Shown piece by piece: positions 43,117-52,985 of a DNA stretch of 64,000 bases (position 1 is the stretch's first letter; each line of letters begins with the position of its first letter). Under the pieces are notes generated by a model. The model searched no databases, was not told where the DNA came from, and saw only the letters and a list, made by a program, of their open reading frames with translations. The stretch is from Leucobacter rhizosphaerae (GTDB lineage Bacteria > Actinomycetota > Actinomycetes > Actinomycetales > Microbacteriaceae). A program made the translations under genes and the position numbers. Location of the stretch: positions 744,001 to 808,000 of the forward strand of contig NZ_CP095043.1 of NCBI RefSeq assembly GCF_022919175.1. Direction: 5' to 3'.

Positions 43117-44331
43117 ATGACCGCAACACTCCCCCACTCGCTGTACCGCGCAGACGCATCCGGCCGCTTCGGCGAGTTCGGCGGCGCCGAACTGCCACCT
43201 CCGCTCGTCGCACCCATCGCCGAGGTCGCGGCCGCGTACGCCGAGGCGTCCCAGGATCCAGCGTTCCAGGATCAGCTCCAATCGCTGCTGGCGCGCTACG
43301 TCGGCCGGCCCTCCCTGCTCTACTTCGCCGAGAACCTCACCCGTCACCTCGGAGGCGCGAAGATCTACCTGAAGCGGGAGGATCTCAATCACACCGGGGC
43401 GCACAAGATCAACCACTGCCTGGGTGAGGCGCTGCTCGCCAAGCGCATGGGCAAGACGAAGCTCATCGCCGAGACGGGTGCCGGCCAGCACGGCGTGGCG
43501 CTCGCCACGGCCGCGGCGCTCGTCGGTCTGGAGTGCGAGATCCACATGGGTGCGATCGATGTCGCCAAGCAGCACCCCAATGTCGTGCGGATGGAACTGC
43601 TCGGCGCGACGGTCGTGCCCGTCGAGGCGGGCGGCCGCTCGCTGAAGGAGGCGGTGGACTCGGCGTTCGGCGTGTACGCCGCGGCGCCCGACGAGTATTT
43701 CTTCGCCATCGGATCCGTCGTCGGTCCCCACCCCTACCCCTCCATGGTGCGCGACTTCCAGTCGGTCGTCGGTCGGGAGGCTCGCGCCCAGATCCTCGCC
43801 GAGGAGGGACGGCTGCCCGACGCGCTCGTCGCCGCGGTCGGTGGCGGCTCGAACGCGCTCGGGCTCTTCGACGCGTTCCTGGAGGACGACGACGTCCGGA
43901 TCATCGGCGTCGAGCCCGCCGGTGAGGGGCTCGACGGGGATCGGCACGCGGCGACGATGACCCTCGGCACGCCCGGCACCCTGCACGGCATGCGCACCAA
44001 GGTGCTGCAGGACGCCGACGGCGAGCCCTCGGCCGTGCACTCCATCGCGTCCGGGATCGACTACCCCGGCGTGGGACCGCAGCACGCGCACCTCGAGCAG
44101 ATCGGTCGCGTCGAGTACGTCACCGCGACCGACGCGGAGACGCTCGATGCCTTCCAACTCCTCACCCGGCAGGAGGGCATCATCCCGGCGCTCGAGTCGG
44201 CGCACGCGGTCGCGCACGTCGTGGAGCTCGCTCCGACGCTGCCGGGCGACGCGATCATCATCGCGAATCTGTCGGGCCGCGGGGATAAGGACGTCGACTT
44301 CGTCGCCGATCGGCTGCGCGCCGCCGAGTGA
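43117..44331 (+). CDS. trpB2: Second, stand-alone tryptophan synthase beta subunit
   Basis: A 404-residue TrpB-type PLP enzyme. The PLP lysine is Lys97 in [37 protein letters not shown] and [18 protein letters not shown] are intact, so it should be active. It differs from the operon TrpB in diagnostic places ([19 protein letters not shown] against [19 protein letters not shown]). No trpA is linked, so it may use free indole, pair with the distant TrpA, or replace the main TrpB when tryptophan is low. AGAGG lies about nine bases before the ATG. It is controlled by the trpL attenuator and lies alone on the plus strand between fmt and priA. Confidence 0.93.
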   Translation: MTATLPHSLYRADASGRFGEFGGAELPPPLVAPIAEVAAAYAEASQDPAFQDQLQSLLARYVGRPSLLYFAENLTRHLGGAKIYLKREDLNHTGAHKINHCLGEALLAKRMGKTKLIAETGAGQHGVALATAAALVGLECEIHMGAIDVAKQHPNVVRMELLGATVVPVEAGGRSLKEAVDSAFGVYAAAPDEYFFAIGSVVGPHPYPSMVRDFQSVVGREARAQILAEEGRLPDALVAAVGGGSNALGLFDAFLEDDDVRIIGVEPAGEGLDGDRHAATMTLGTPGTLHGMRTKVLQDADGEPSAVHSIASGIDYPGVGPQHAHLEQIGRVEYVTATDAETLDAFQLLTRQEGIIPALESAHAVAHVVELAPTLPGDAIIIANLSGRGDKDVDFVADRLRAAE

Positions 44332-44340
44332 CGATCGCGG

Positions 44341-44364
44341 GCCGAGGCGGATCGCCGTCTCGGC
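44341..44364. terminator. Terminator between trpB2 and priA
   Basis: Ten-bp stem GCCGAGGCGG / CCGTCTCGGC around a short ATCG loop, between convergent genes and ending next to the priA stop codon. No T-run follows in either direction, as is frequent for actinobacterial terminators. Confidence 0.55.
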
Positions 44365-46512
44365 TCAGCCGTCGAACACGCCGCGATCGTCGAAGCGGAG
44401 CCGCAGGGCCTCCGGCCGCGCCCGGCCGGGGGCCCTGCCTCGGGTGCGCGCGCTGGAGCCCGCGGCGTCGGCGACCAGCGCACCGCGCAGCCGCTTCGCG
44501 ACCTCGGCCCCGTGCCCGTAGTCGAAACGCACGATCGCCCGGACGATGCCCACCGCAGCGACCCCTCGGGCCGATCCCGGTCCCCCGGAACCCGCACCGG
44601 ACGGCTGCGGCACGGCGGTCGGGCCGAGGTGGTCCACGCCGGGCAGATCGGCGATCGTCTGCAGCGCCCGATCGACCTCCTCGGGCCCCCCGCTCACACT
44701 CGCCACCCGCACCGCCGGCGGGTACCGGAGGGCGTGCCGATCCCGGAGCTCACCGCGCAGCCATTCATCGACGCGTCCCGTCACGAATGCCGTCACGACC
44801 GGGCCGCCGCCGGATGCCATGAGACAGAGGCCGTCGGGTGCGGCGAGTGCGGCGGCGTTCTCCCACCACCGCAGGCAGTCCTCTCCTGCGCGCAGCGTCT
44901 CGATCCCGAGCAGTCGCTCCGCGTCGAGCAGCACAACGGCGCGGTAGCCGCCGGCGGCGAGCGGTTCCGCCCCGCGCGTGGCGACCACGAGCGCCGGGCG
45001 GGCATCGACCTGCTCCCGGGGGTGCTCCCCGTCGCTCAGGATCACGCGGACCCCCGAGAACTGCCGCTCGAACTGCTCCACGGTGCGCGCCGACCCCATG
45101 CCGCGCTCCTGCAGACGGGCGCTCCCGCACTCGGAGCAGCGCCAGTCGTGGGCGACCGCGCCGCACCACCGACAGGACGCGCGGCCGACGACCTTGAACC
45201 CGATGGGGCCCCGGCACGTGCCGCACCGGGCGAGATCACCGCAGTCGCCGCAGACCGCGACGGGCGCGTAGCCCGGGGTGGCCACCTGCACGAGCACGGG
45301 GCCGGTCTTCAGCCCCTCTCGGATCGTCTGCGCCGCGAACTCCGGTACCCGCCCAGCAAACGCGTCGGGGGCGCGGGCGGCGTCGGCGTGGAAGACCCGG
45401 GTGCGGCGCGGCAGGTGGGTCTGCGCGAGCACGTAGCCGAGGTCGACGAGCCGCTGCACCTCCGCGCTGCGCACGTGTCCGGCGAAGAAGAGGCCTGCAC
45501 CCGACTGCTCCGCGCGGATCAGCGCGGCGTCGCGCGCGTGCGCATAGGGGGTCAGCGGCTCCGACAGCACGGGATCGCCGTCGTCCCAGATCAGGATCGC
45601 GCCGAGGTCGTGCGCGGGAGCGTAGACCGCGGACCGGTTGCCCAGGATGATCCGCGGCGCCGGGTCGAGCGCCCGGAGGAAGGCGGCGTAGCGTTCCGCG
45701 TTCGACTGCCGGGAATCGACGCGCACGATCTCCGCGTGGCCGAGCGCGGCGAGGGCGTCGCGCAGCTGGTCGAGATCGCGGTAATCGGGGGTGATGAGGA
45801 TCGCGCTCCGGCCCCGGCGGAAGACCTCCAGGGCGACCCGCGCGACCTGCGCGGCCCAACCGCCGACCCACTCCCCGGTGTGCAGCCGCTCGGGTCCGTG
45901 CGACGCGAGGTGCGAGAGCCGGGCGCCGTCCGTGAGCTGCGCCGCGATCCCGGACTCCGCGGTCGGTTCGGGATCGGCGGGGCGGTCCGTGGGCGCCTCC
46001 GGCTCGGCCGATCCACCGTCTGCAGCCTGCTCCGCTCCCTCGGCCTGTTCTGCTCCCTCGGCCTGCTCTGCTCCCTCGGCCTGCTCTGCTCCCTCGGCCT
46101 GCTCAGCCAGCGCGGCGAGGTGCTTCTTCTCGACGCGGACCTGGCGGGTGGGGATCGCGAGGCGGAGGATGTCTCCCGCGGATCCGCCCGCGCGGTCGGC
46201 GACCGCGCGGGCCAGCGCCCACACCTCGGGGGTGAGCTGCGGCACCTCGGAGACCACGTCCGCGATCGCGGACAGGTTGCCCCCGAACTCGCTGCGCTCG
46301 ACGAAGCCGATGATGTACCCGAACGTCTTGCGGTCCTTCGAGCGGAACGGCACGCGAACCCGCTGACCGACGCGCACGACGTCCGCGAGCTCCGGCGGCA
46401 CCGCGTAGTCGAAGAGGTGATCGAGCTGCGGCAGGGCGGAGTCGAGCAGGATCTGGGCCACCGTCCGCCCGGCCGCGGGTTCCGCCCGCTCGATCGCGTT
46501 CGAGGAGCTCAC
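44365..46512 (-). CDS. priA: PriA-like replication restart protein lacking helicase motifs
   Basis: A 715-residue PriA. The N-terminal DNA-binding domain (PQLDHLFDYAVPPELADVVRVGQRVRVPF) and the zinc-binding cysteines (CGDCGDLARCGTCRG, then CRWCG and CSECGS) are present. The Walker A GSGKT is absent; the equivalent place reads GGWAAQVARVAL, and the DEAH box is replaced by WDDGD. It therefore cannot be an ATP-driven helicase, as is usual for actinobacterial PriA. An Ala/Glu/Gln hexapeptide repeat is inserted near residues 135-162. It is seven bases upstream of no other priA partner; metK precedes it by six bases. Confidence 0.92.
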   Translation of the reverse strand: MSSSNAIERAEPAAGRTVAQILLDSALPQLDHLFDYAVPPELADVVRVGQRVRVPFRSKDRKTFGYIIGFVERSEFGGNLSAIADVVSEVPQLTPEVWALARAVADRAGGSAGDILRLAIPTRQVRVEKKHLAALAEQAEGAEQAEGAEQAEGAEQAEGAEQAADGGSAEPEAPTDRPADPEPTAESGIAAQLTDGARLSHLASHGPERLHTGEWVGGWAAQVARVALEVFRRGRSAILITPDYRDLDQLRDALAALGHAEIVRVDSRQSNAERYAAFLRALDPAPRIILGNRSAVYAPAHDLGAILIWDDGDPVLSEPLTPYAHARDAALIRAEQSGAGLFFAGHVRSAEVQRLVDLGYVLAQTHLPRRTRVFHADAARAPDAFAGRVPEFAAQTIREGLKTGPVLVQVATPGYAPVAVCGDCGDLARCGTCRGPIGFKVVGRASCRWCGAVAHDWRCSECGSARLQERGMGSARTVEQFERQFSGVRVILSDGEHPREQVDARPALVVATRGAEPLAAGGYRAVVLLDAERLLGIETLRAGEDCLRWWENAAALAAPDGLCLMASGGGPVVTAFVTGRVDEWLRGELRDRHALRYPPAVRVASVSGGPEEVDRALQTIADLPGVDHLGPTAVPQPSGAGSGGPGSARGVAAVGIVRAIVRFDYGHGAEVAKRLRGALVADAAGSSARTRGRAPGRARPEALRLRFDDRGVFDG
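46026..46108. repeat. Four 18-bp tandem repeats inside priA
   Basis: Four units of CCTGCTCTGCTCCCTCGG type (46026-46097; the inner copies nearly identical) plus a partial fifth, encoding AEQAEG repeats. The uniformity suggests recent expansion by slippage or unequal recombination; the frame is preserved. Confidence 0.9.
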
Positions 46513-46518
46513 GGCGGC

Positions 46519-47718
46519 CTAGAGGCCGGCGGCGGCGCGCAGCTGCTCGACGCGGGGGGTCGCCTCCCAGGTGAACTCCGGCAGCTCGCGCCCGAAGTGG
46601 CCGTAGGCGCTCGTCTTGGCGTAGATCGGCCGCAGGAGCCCGAGATCACGGATGATCGCGAGCGGCCGCAGGTCGAAGACCTCGCGCACCGCCGCCTCGA
46701 TCCGCTCGCGCGGCACGGTTTCGGTGCCGAACGTCTCGACGTACAGGCCCACCGGGTGCGCACGGCCGATCGCGTAAGCGACCTGCAGCTCCGCGCGGCG
46801 CGCGAGCCCGGCGCGGACGACGTGCTTCGCGACCCAGCGCATCGCGTACGCGGCGGAGCGGTCGACCTTCGACGGATCCTTGCCGCTGAAGGCACCGCCG
46901 CCATGACGGCTCGCGCCGCCGTACGTGTCGATGATGATCTTGCGGCCCGTGAGCCCGGCGTCGCCCATGGGGCCACCGATCACAAACGGCCCCGCGGGGT
47001 TGATGAAGAACTCGGCGGCGTCGCTGGCCAGCTCGACCCGCTCGAGCACGGGCCGGATGACCTCGCGCGCCACCGCCTCCTGGAGCGCGGCCTGCGAGAT
47101 GCTCGGCTGATGCTGCGTCGAGACGACCACCGCCTCGACGGACGCGGCGCGGTCGCCGTCGTACCCGATGGTGACCTGGGTCTTGCCATCGGGGCGAAGC
47201 TCCGGCAGCACGCCGCTCTTGCGCACCTCGGTGAGCCGCTCGGCGAGCCGGTGCGCGATCCAGCTCGGCAGCGGGTGCAGCTCGGGGGTCTCGTCGGTCG
47301 CGAAGCCGAACATGATGCCCTGGTCACCCGCGCCCTGCCGGCTGAGATCGTCATCGGCGTCGCCCTGCGCGCCGGTGCGCTGCTCGAGCGACGTGTCGAC
47401 GCCGCTCGCGATGTCCGGGGACTGCTGGCCGATCGACACGGAGACGCCGCACGACGACCCGTCGAAGCCCATGTCGGAGTGGACGTATCCGATCTCCCGC
47501 ACGGCGTCGCGGACGATCTGCGGGATCTCGACGTACCCGCTGGTGGAGACCTCACCGGCAACGTGGACGAGACCCGTCGTCACGAGAGTCTCCACGGCGA
47601 CGCGCGCGCCCGGATCCTGCTCGAGCATCGCATCGAGGATGGAGTCCGAGATGCGGTCGCAGATCTTGTCGGGGTGCCCCTCGGTGACGGACTCTGAGGT
47701 GAACTGGCGCAGCGACAC
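46519..47718 (-). CDS. metK: S-adenosylmethionine synthetase
   Basis: Makes SAM from ATP and methionine. Motifs are [20 protein letters not shown] at the N-terminus, [15 protein letters not shown] in the middle and the phosphate loop [19 protein letters not shown]. 399 residues from the GTG at 47718, which has AGGAGC at a good distance; frames further upstream are not needed. It precedes priA by six bases. Its 133-base leader holds a strong hairpin but no recognisable SAM riboswitch. Confidence 0.96.
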   Translation of the reverse strand: MSLRQFTSESVTEGHPDKICDRISDSILDAMLEQDPGARVAVETLVTTGLVHVAGEVSTSGYVEIPQIVRDAVREIGYVHSDMGFDGSSCGVSVSIGQQSPDIASGVDTSLEQRTGAQGDADDDLSRQGAGDQGIMFGFATDETPELHPLPSWIAHRLAERLTEVRKSGVLPELRPDGKTQVTIGYDGDRAASVEAVVVSTQHQPSISQAALQEAVAREVIRPVLERVELASDAAEFFINPAGPFVIGGPMGDAGLTGRKIIIDTYGGASRHGGGAFSGKDPSKVDRSAAYAMRWVAKHVVRAGLARRAELQVAYAIGRAHPVGLYVETFGTETVPRERIEAAVREVFDLRPLAIIRDLGLLRPIYAKTSAYGHFGRELPEFTWEATPRVEQLRAAAGL

Positions 47719-47779
47719 ATTGCTCCTAGCGCGTTGAAGACGAGTGGGATCGACGGGCGTCGACCGGACCAACGCCGAT

Positions 47780-47811
47780 GGCGCCGGATTCCCTCCAGGG
47801 TATCCGACGCC
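47780..47811 (-). terminator. Strong hairpin between rpoZ and metK
   Basis: Ten-bp stem GGCGTCGGAT / ATCCGGCGCC (one G-T pair) continued, after one A-A mismatch, by CCC/GGG around a TGGA loop. It lies 40 bases after the rpoZ stop and 60 before metK. No T-run follows, so it may be a U-less terminator of rpoZ, an RNA stability element, or a metK leader structure. Confidence 0.5.
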
Positions 47812-47851
47812 ACCGACAGTGCTGCGCGTGCAGCGAAAGGTTACGTGCGCG

Positions 47852-48106
47852 CTACTCGGCGCGCTTCGTCATCGTGAGCTTGCCCTCGACGACCTCGTGC
47901 AGCGCAATCGACAGCGGCTTGTCGTCGACCGACGAGTCCACGAGCGGGCCCACGTTGTCGAACAGGTTCCCGTCGTGCAGATCCGTGTAGTAGTCGTTGA
48001 TCTGACGCGCACGCTGGGATGCGAAGACGACCAGCGCGTACTTCGAATCCACCTTCGCGAGCAGCTCGTCGATGGGCGGGTCGATGATCCCGTTGACATT
48101 GGCCAT
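47852..48106 (-). CDS. rpoZ: RNA polymerase omega subunit
   Basis: An 84-residue omega subunit, [20 protein letters not shown] then [20 protein letters not shown], the canonical beta-prime-binding helix region. It aids assembly of RNA polymerase. A GAGGAG site and a TAAGAT -10 box lie upstream. The usual actinobacterial neighbours gmk (upstream) and coaBC (downstream) are missing. Confidence 0.96.
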   Translation of the reverse strand: MANVNGIIDPPIDELLAKVDSKYALVVFASQRARQINDYYTDLHDGNLFDNVGPLVDSSVDDKPLSIALHEVVEGKLTMTKRAE

Positions 48107-48133
48107 GAAAACACTCCTCTGGTAGACCTCACT

Positions 48134-48139
48134 ATCTTA
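48134..48139 (-). promoter_or_regulatory. -10 element of rpoZ
   Basis: TAAGAT on the minus strand, 27 bases before the rpoZ ATG, in an otherwise very GC-rich stretch. The AGAGGAG ribosome binding site lies between it and the start. The -35 is not clear. Confidence 0.5.
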
Positions 48140-48203
48140 CCCGAGGTTTCTGGGCGGCGCAGCCGGGGGCCGCCGGGCCCACTCGGGCGCGGACGCCGCG
48201 GGA

Positions 48204-48851
48204 TCAGCCGAGCAACGAGCGCACCACGACGTGGCCGCGGGTCGAGCTCAGGCGCGTCCAGGTCAGCGACCTCGACAGGCGCACCGGTTCGTCGTCGCGC
48301 AGGAACCCCAGCGCCTCCCCCGCGAAGGCGGCCGCGGCGGGGAGGCCGGGAGCGATCTCGCTCCCCCAGACGGCGGCGCGGACCTGGTGGACCACCAATT
48401 CTCCGGGATTCTCGGGGAGCGCGTCGGCGACGCGGCCGATGCCCTCGGCGGCGACCCGGGCCAGCGAGGCGCCGTCGATCGAGCCCGCGGGCTCCCATCC
48501 CGACACGGGCGGCAGCACCCCGGACCACGCGGCGAGGGCCGTGACGTCGGGCAGTTCCAGCGACCGGCCGATGATCCCGAGCCGCGCGATGCGATCCAGC
48601 AGCGCTCGCGCCTGCACGGTCGTATCGACCGGTTCGAGCGGCTCCTCGGAGAGCGCGAACGCCCGCATCACGAGCACCACGGGGACGGGATCGGTGATCC
48701 CGCGCGGCGCCTGGGTGCAGCCGTAGACAGCGAAGGAGGATCCGCGGCTCACGACGCGCACCTCGTCCTGCCCGACGCGCAGCAGGCGTTCGAGGAAGAT
48801 CCGGAGGTCGTCTCGCGATGCGGCATCGGCGAGGGGAAGAGTGGCAGCCAT
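48204..48851 (-). CDS. Hypothetical protein (215 aa)
   Basis: A soluble protein starting MAATLPLADAASRDDLRIFL, with an N-terminal half containing alternating strands and helices (VRVVSRGSSFAVYGCTQAP) and a C-terminal half rich in Ala/Gly and Leu. No signal peptide or transmembrane segment. I do not recognise a family; it looks like a conserved actinobacterial protein with a two-part architecture. It is divergent from the TesB-type gene and upstream of rpoZ on the same strand by 97 bases. Confidence 0.75.
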   Translation of the reverse strand: MAATLPLADAASRDDLRIFLERLLRVGQDEVRVVSRGSSFAVYGCTQAPRGITDPVPVVLVMRAFALSEEPLEPVDTTVQARALLDRIARLGIIGRSLELPDVTALAAWSGVLPPVSGWEPAGSIDGASLARVAAEGIGRVADALPENPGELVVHQVRAAVWGSEIAPGLPAAAAFAGEALGFLRDDEPVRLSRSLTWTRLSSTRGHVVVRSLLG

Positions 48852-48926
48852 CACCCACAAGCCTAGTCGCGGATGGGGTGGCCGATAGGCTGGGAGCGAC
48901 CCTACCCGCCGATCCTCGGAGGACCC

Positions 48927-49796
48927 ATGACTGCCGCTTCAGACCTCGTCGCGATGCTCTCGGTGATCGACTCGGGGGCGCGCACCAGCGATGACATCCT
49001 CACCGGGCACTCGCACCCCACCCCGCACGGCCGCTCCTTCGGCGGTCAGGTCGTCGGACAGGCGATCGTCGCCGCCGGCACCACGGTGCCGGAGGATCGC
49101 CTGATCCACTCGATGCACGGTTACTTCCTGCGTCCCGGGTCGAGCTCCGAGCGCATGACGTTCGAGGTCGCCCGGCTGCACGACGGCCGATCGTTCTCGA
49201 CGCGACGGGCGCAGGCGTACCAGAACGGCACCGTGCTGATGTCCATGATCGCCTCATTCCAGGGCTCCGAGGACGGAGCGGAGCACCAGGAGCGCATCGA
49301 TCTGACCGGGGTGCCGGTACCGGAGGATCTGCCGACGGTGTGGGAGAAGTACGGTCACCTCGCGGACGTGGGCCGCGCCTCGTGGGTCTTGAACCGGCCG
49401 TTCGACATGCGCTACGTCGAGTCGGACATCGTGCTCGCCGTGGCGGAGCGGACGAGCCGGCAGCGCCTGTGGCTGCGCGCACGTGACACGCTGCCCGACA
49501 CGGCGATGCTGCACGCCGCGGCGCTGGCCTTCGCGAGCGACTACGTGCTCATGGAACCGGTGCTGCGCCGGCACGGGGTGCCGTGGGCCACACCCGGCCT
49601 GAGCAGCGCGAGCCTCGATCACGCCATGTGGTTCCACCGTCCGTTCCGCGCCGATGACTGGTTGCTGTACGAGCTCGACTCGCCCACTTCGCAGGGGGGC
49701 CGCGGACTCGCGCACGGCCGGTTCTACACGCGCGACGGGGCGCTCGTCGCGAGTGTGACGCAGGAGAGCATGCTGCGCTTCCCGGCCGCCGACTGA
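48927..49796 (+). CDS. tesB: Acyl-CoA thioesterase II (TesB type)
   Basis: A 289-residue double-hotdog thioesterase that hydrolyses medium and long acyl-CoA. It has the HGRSFGGQVVGQAIVAAG N-terminal hotdog helix, SMHGYFLRPG and, at the end, SLDHAMWFHRPFRADDWLLY with the catalytic Asp region, and GRGLAHGRFYTRDG. The ATG at 48927 has GGAGGA five bases upstream. It converges on a second thioesterase gene with only seven bases between stops. Confidence 0.94.
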   Translation: MTAASDLVAMLSVIDSGARTSDDILTGHSHPTPHGRSFGGQVVGQAIVAAGTTVPEDRLIHSMHGYFLRPGSSSERMTFEVARLHDGRSFSTRRAQAYQNGTVLMSMIASFQGSEDGAEHQERIDLTGVPVPEDLPTVWEKYGHLADVGRASWVLNRPFDMRYVESDIVLAVAERTSRQRLWLRARDTLPDTAMLHAAALAFASDYVLMEPVLRRHGVPWATPGLSSASLDHAMWFHRPFRADDWLLYELDSPTSQGGRGLAHGRFYTRDGALVASVTQESMLRFPAAD

Positions 49797-49803
49797 GCGT
49801 TCG

Positions 49804-50271
49804 CTACCCGCGCCGCAACCGGAGCGGCGCGTCCGTCCATGGCTCGACGGCGGCGCGCGCCTCGGGGGTGAGTCGCATCGGCGCGAGCGCCACCCCGTCG
49901 ACGATCACCACGGTGGTGATCGCGCGGGCGACGACGCGCCGTTCCGACGCCGCGAGATCCACGATCTCGGTGTGGAGCTCGAGGCTCGATCCGCCGAGCC
50001 GACCGATCCACAGCTCCACCTCGATCGGGGTGTCGCCGTACTCGAGCACGCCGAGGAATTCGATCTGCTGGCTCGCGACCAGCATCTTGAGCCCGTCGGG
50101 GGTGTCGCCTCGGAAGTGCCCCTCCATGCCCGTGCGCTGCCGGGCCGTGCCGCGCCAGAACACGCGTACGCGCGCCTCCTCGAGGTAGCGCGCGTACGCG
50201 ACGTTGTTCACGTGCCCGTAGGCGTCCTGGTCACCCCAGCGGAGCTGGAGATCGACGTGCACACGTGCCAC
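49804..50271 (-). CDS. Acyl-CoA thioesterase (4HBT/YbgC type)
   Basis: A 155-residue single-hotdog protein with the 4HBT motif RWGDQDAYGHVNNVAYARYLEE, where the catalytic Asp is in GDQDAYGH. Probably a short- to medium-chain acyl-CoA thioesterase. GTG start. It begins four bases after the ettA stop and is likely co-transcribed with it, a pairing seen in other actinobacteria. Confidence 0.9.
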   Translation of the reverse strand: MARVHVDLQLRWGDQDAYGHVNNVAYARYLEEARVRVFWRGTARQRTGMEGHFRGDTPDGLKMLVASQQIEFLGVLEYGDTPIEVELWIGRLGGSSLELHTEIVDLAASERRVVARAITTVVIVDGVALAPMRLTPEARAAVEPWTDAPLRLRRG

Positions 50272-50275
50272 AGGG

Positions 50276-51958
<1,683 letters not shown>

Positions 51959-52047
51959 ATAAATTCCGGGGTTGCCCCGAACTCCCTGCGTGAACGTGGA
52001 TTGAAACGGATCCCCACCATTCTAGGCGGGCCGGGCGCACCCGGTGG

Positions 52048-52533
52048 CTACCAGTCGACGGCCCGGGTGGTGCCGATGAGGCAGATGTCGCCCGCCGGGC
52101 CGACGGCGGGTTCGACGGCGGTGACGAAACCGCGATCGGCCGTCACGAGCTGTCCGATGAGGCACTCCGCACCGACCCGCACGGAGACGAAGATGTTGTC
52201 GGCCACGAGCCCGGTCTTCGTCTCGTCGAAGCTGAACTGGATCATGGTCGGGTCGAAGCCGCCGTCGATCACGGCCTGCGCGACGGGCTGGCCGGTGATC
52301 GGCGACTCGCTCGCGGCGTAGCCGCGGATGAGCTCGGTGAAGTACGGGAGGTTCTCCTCCGCCGAACCGCCCGGGACGAACTCGGGAGCGACCTCGGGGA
52401 CCGGCTGCGACGTGCGCTTCGGCGTTTCGGGGGTGGGTCCCTCCAGGATCGCGCAGCCCGCGAGCAGCGGAGCGGTCAGTGCGAGCGCCAGTGCGGCGCG
52501 GATGAGTCGTCGGCCCGGAGCGAGTGCAGTCAC
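52048..52533 (-). CDS. Putative lipoprotein (161 aa)
   Basis: Signal peptide with a basic start and hydrophobic core ending in the lipobox LLAGC at about residues 23-27. The mature part has a short Pro/Thr/Glu-rich linker and a ~120-residue domain with two more cysteines (AECLIG and GDICLIG), which may form a disulfide. It resembles the DUF6993-type lipoproteins of Microbacteriaceae. GTG start. Unknown function. Confidence 0.82.
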   Translation of the reverse strand: MTALAPGRRLIRAALALALTAPLLAGCAILEGPTPETPKRTSQPVPEVAPEFVPGGSAEENLPYFTELIRGYAASESPITGQPVAQAVIDGGFDPTMIQFSFDETKTGLVADNIFVSVRVGAECLIGQLVTADRGFVTAVEPAVGPAGDICLIGTTRAVDW

Positions 52534-52568
52534 GCGGCAAGTCTACGCATCGATCCGGCGTGATCGCT

Positions 52569-52623
52569 GAGCGGGCGCGGTGCGCTCGTTGTGCGGGCGT
52601 GGTGCGGGCGTGGTGCGCTCGCC
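52569..52623. repeat. Five 11-bp tandem repeats
   Basis: Units start at 52569, 52580, 52591, 52602 and 52613. Two are identical (GTGCGGGCGTG), and the others differ in a few bases (GAGCGGGCGCG, GTGCGCTCGTT, GTGCGCTCGCC). The spacing of 11 bp is close to one helical turn, so a protein could bind each unit on the same face. Confidence 0.75.
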
Positions 52624-52631
52624 AGGCGGTT

Positions 52632-52692
52632 CCTGCACCTCACGCGGACCGATCCAGGCATTTCCGACCGCATGAGGTGCAGGGTCCGCGTG
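52632..52692. repeat. Interleaved inverted repeats (pseudoknot-type order)
   Basis: Arm A CCTGCACCTCA (52632-52642) matches A' TGAGGTGCAGG (52673-52683). Arm B CACGCGGACC (52641-52650) matches B' GGTCCGCGTG (52683-52692). The order A-B-A'-B' means the two stems either exclude each other or form an H-type pseudoknot in RNA. A further CCGCA/TGCGG (52668-52672 and 52691-52695) offers a third fold. Confidence 0.7.
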
Positions 52693-52848
52693 CGGTGCCG
52701 TCCACTGCCTTTCACGCCTCCTCGCGCGCGTCGGCGGCCAGGACAGGTGCGTTGGGCGCACGGCCTCGCGCGAGATTCTTCGCTCCCGTCGGCACGTCTC
52801 GCAGCTGGCGGTGCCAGTTCTCCACAGAACCGGGCATCCCCCGCTGCA

Positions 52849-52945
52849 CCGTGCCGTGCGCCGCCACGATGGTCTCGAGGGGATGGTCCGGAACCGGCAC
52901 GGCACGGGCCATCTCCTCGCCACCGCGCACGTCGCAGATGTGCGC
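52849..52945. repeat. Inverted repeats upstream of ssb
   Basis: CCGTGCCGTGC (52849-52859) is complementary to GCACGGCACGG (52897-52907), an 11-bp stem with a 37-base loop. Then GCGCACGTC/GATGTGCGC (52925-52933 and 52937-52945) forms a nine-bp stem with loop GCA that ends 40 bases before the ssb start codon. Confidence 0.65.
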
Positions 52946-52985
52946 GTCGCACCGCCACCCACGTCCCATCGACCGAGGAGCCACC

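Larger units (their letters stand above)
52534..52985. other. 452-bp intergenic region with repeats and inverted repeats, no credible gene
   Basis: No frame here has convincing protein character or a ribosome binding site. Instead the stretch holds a block of 11-bp tandem repeats (52569-52623), two interleaved inverted repeats (52632-52692), small hairpins at 52804-52816 (CTGGC/GCCAG) and nearby, an 11-bp inverted repeat (52849-52859 with 52897-52907) and a nine-bp hairpin (52925-52945). It lies between the divergent lipoprotein and ssb genes. It may be a long structured leader of ssb, a non-coding RNA, or decayed DNA. Confidence 0.6.

Noticed and set aside
44512..47697. Long plus-strand open frame opposite priA and metK
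   Set aside because: Antisense of two intact conserved genes; composition and lack of motifs mark it as a shadow.
47719..47851. SAM riboswitch upstream of metK
   Set aside because: The gap has a strong simple hairpin but no multi-helix junction or conserved SAM-I/IV core that I can recognise.
52524..52985. Extension of the ssb frame to the left
   Set aside because: The upstream in-frame sequence is Arg/Ala/Cys-rich without SSB similarity, whereas MSIHFSAVGTIATAP at 52986 has a good ribosome binding site and the canonical start.
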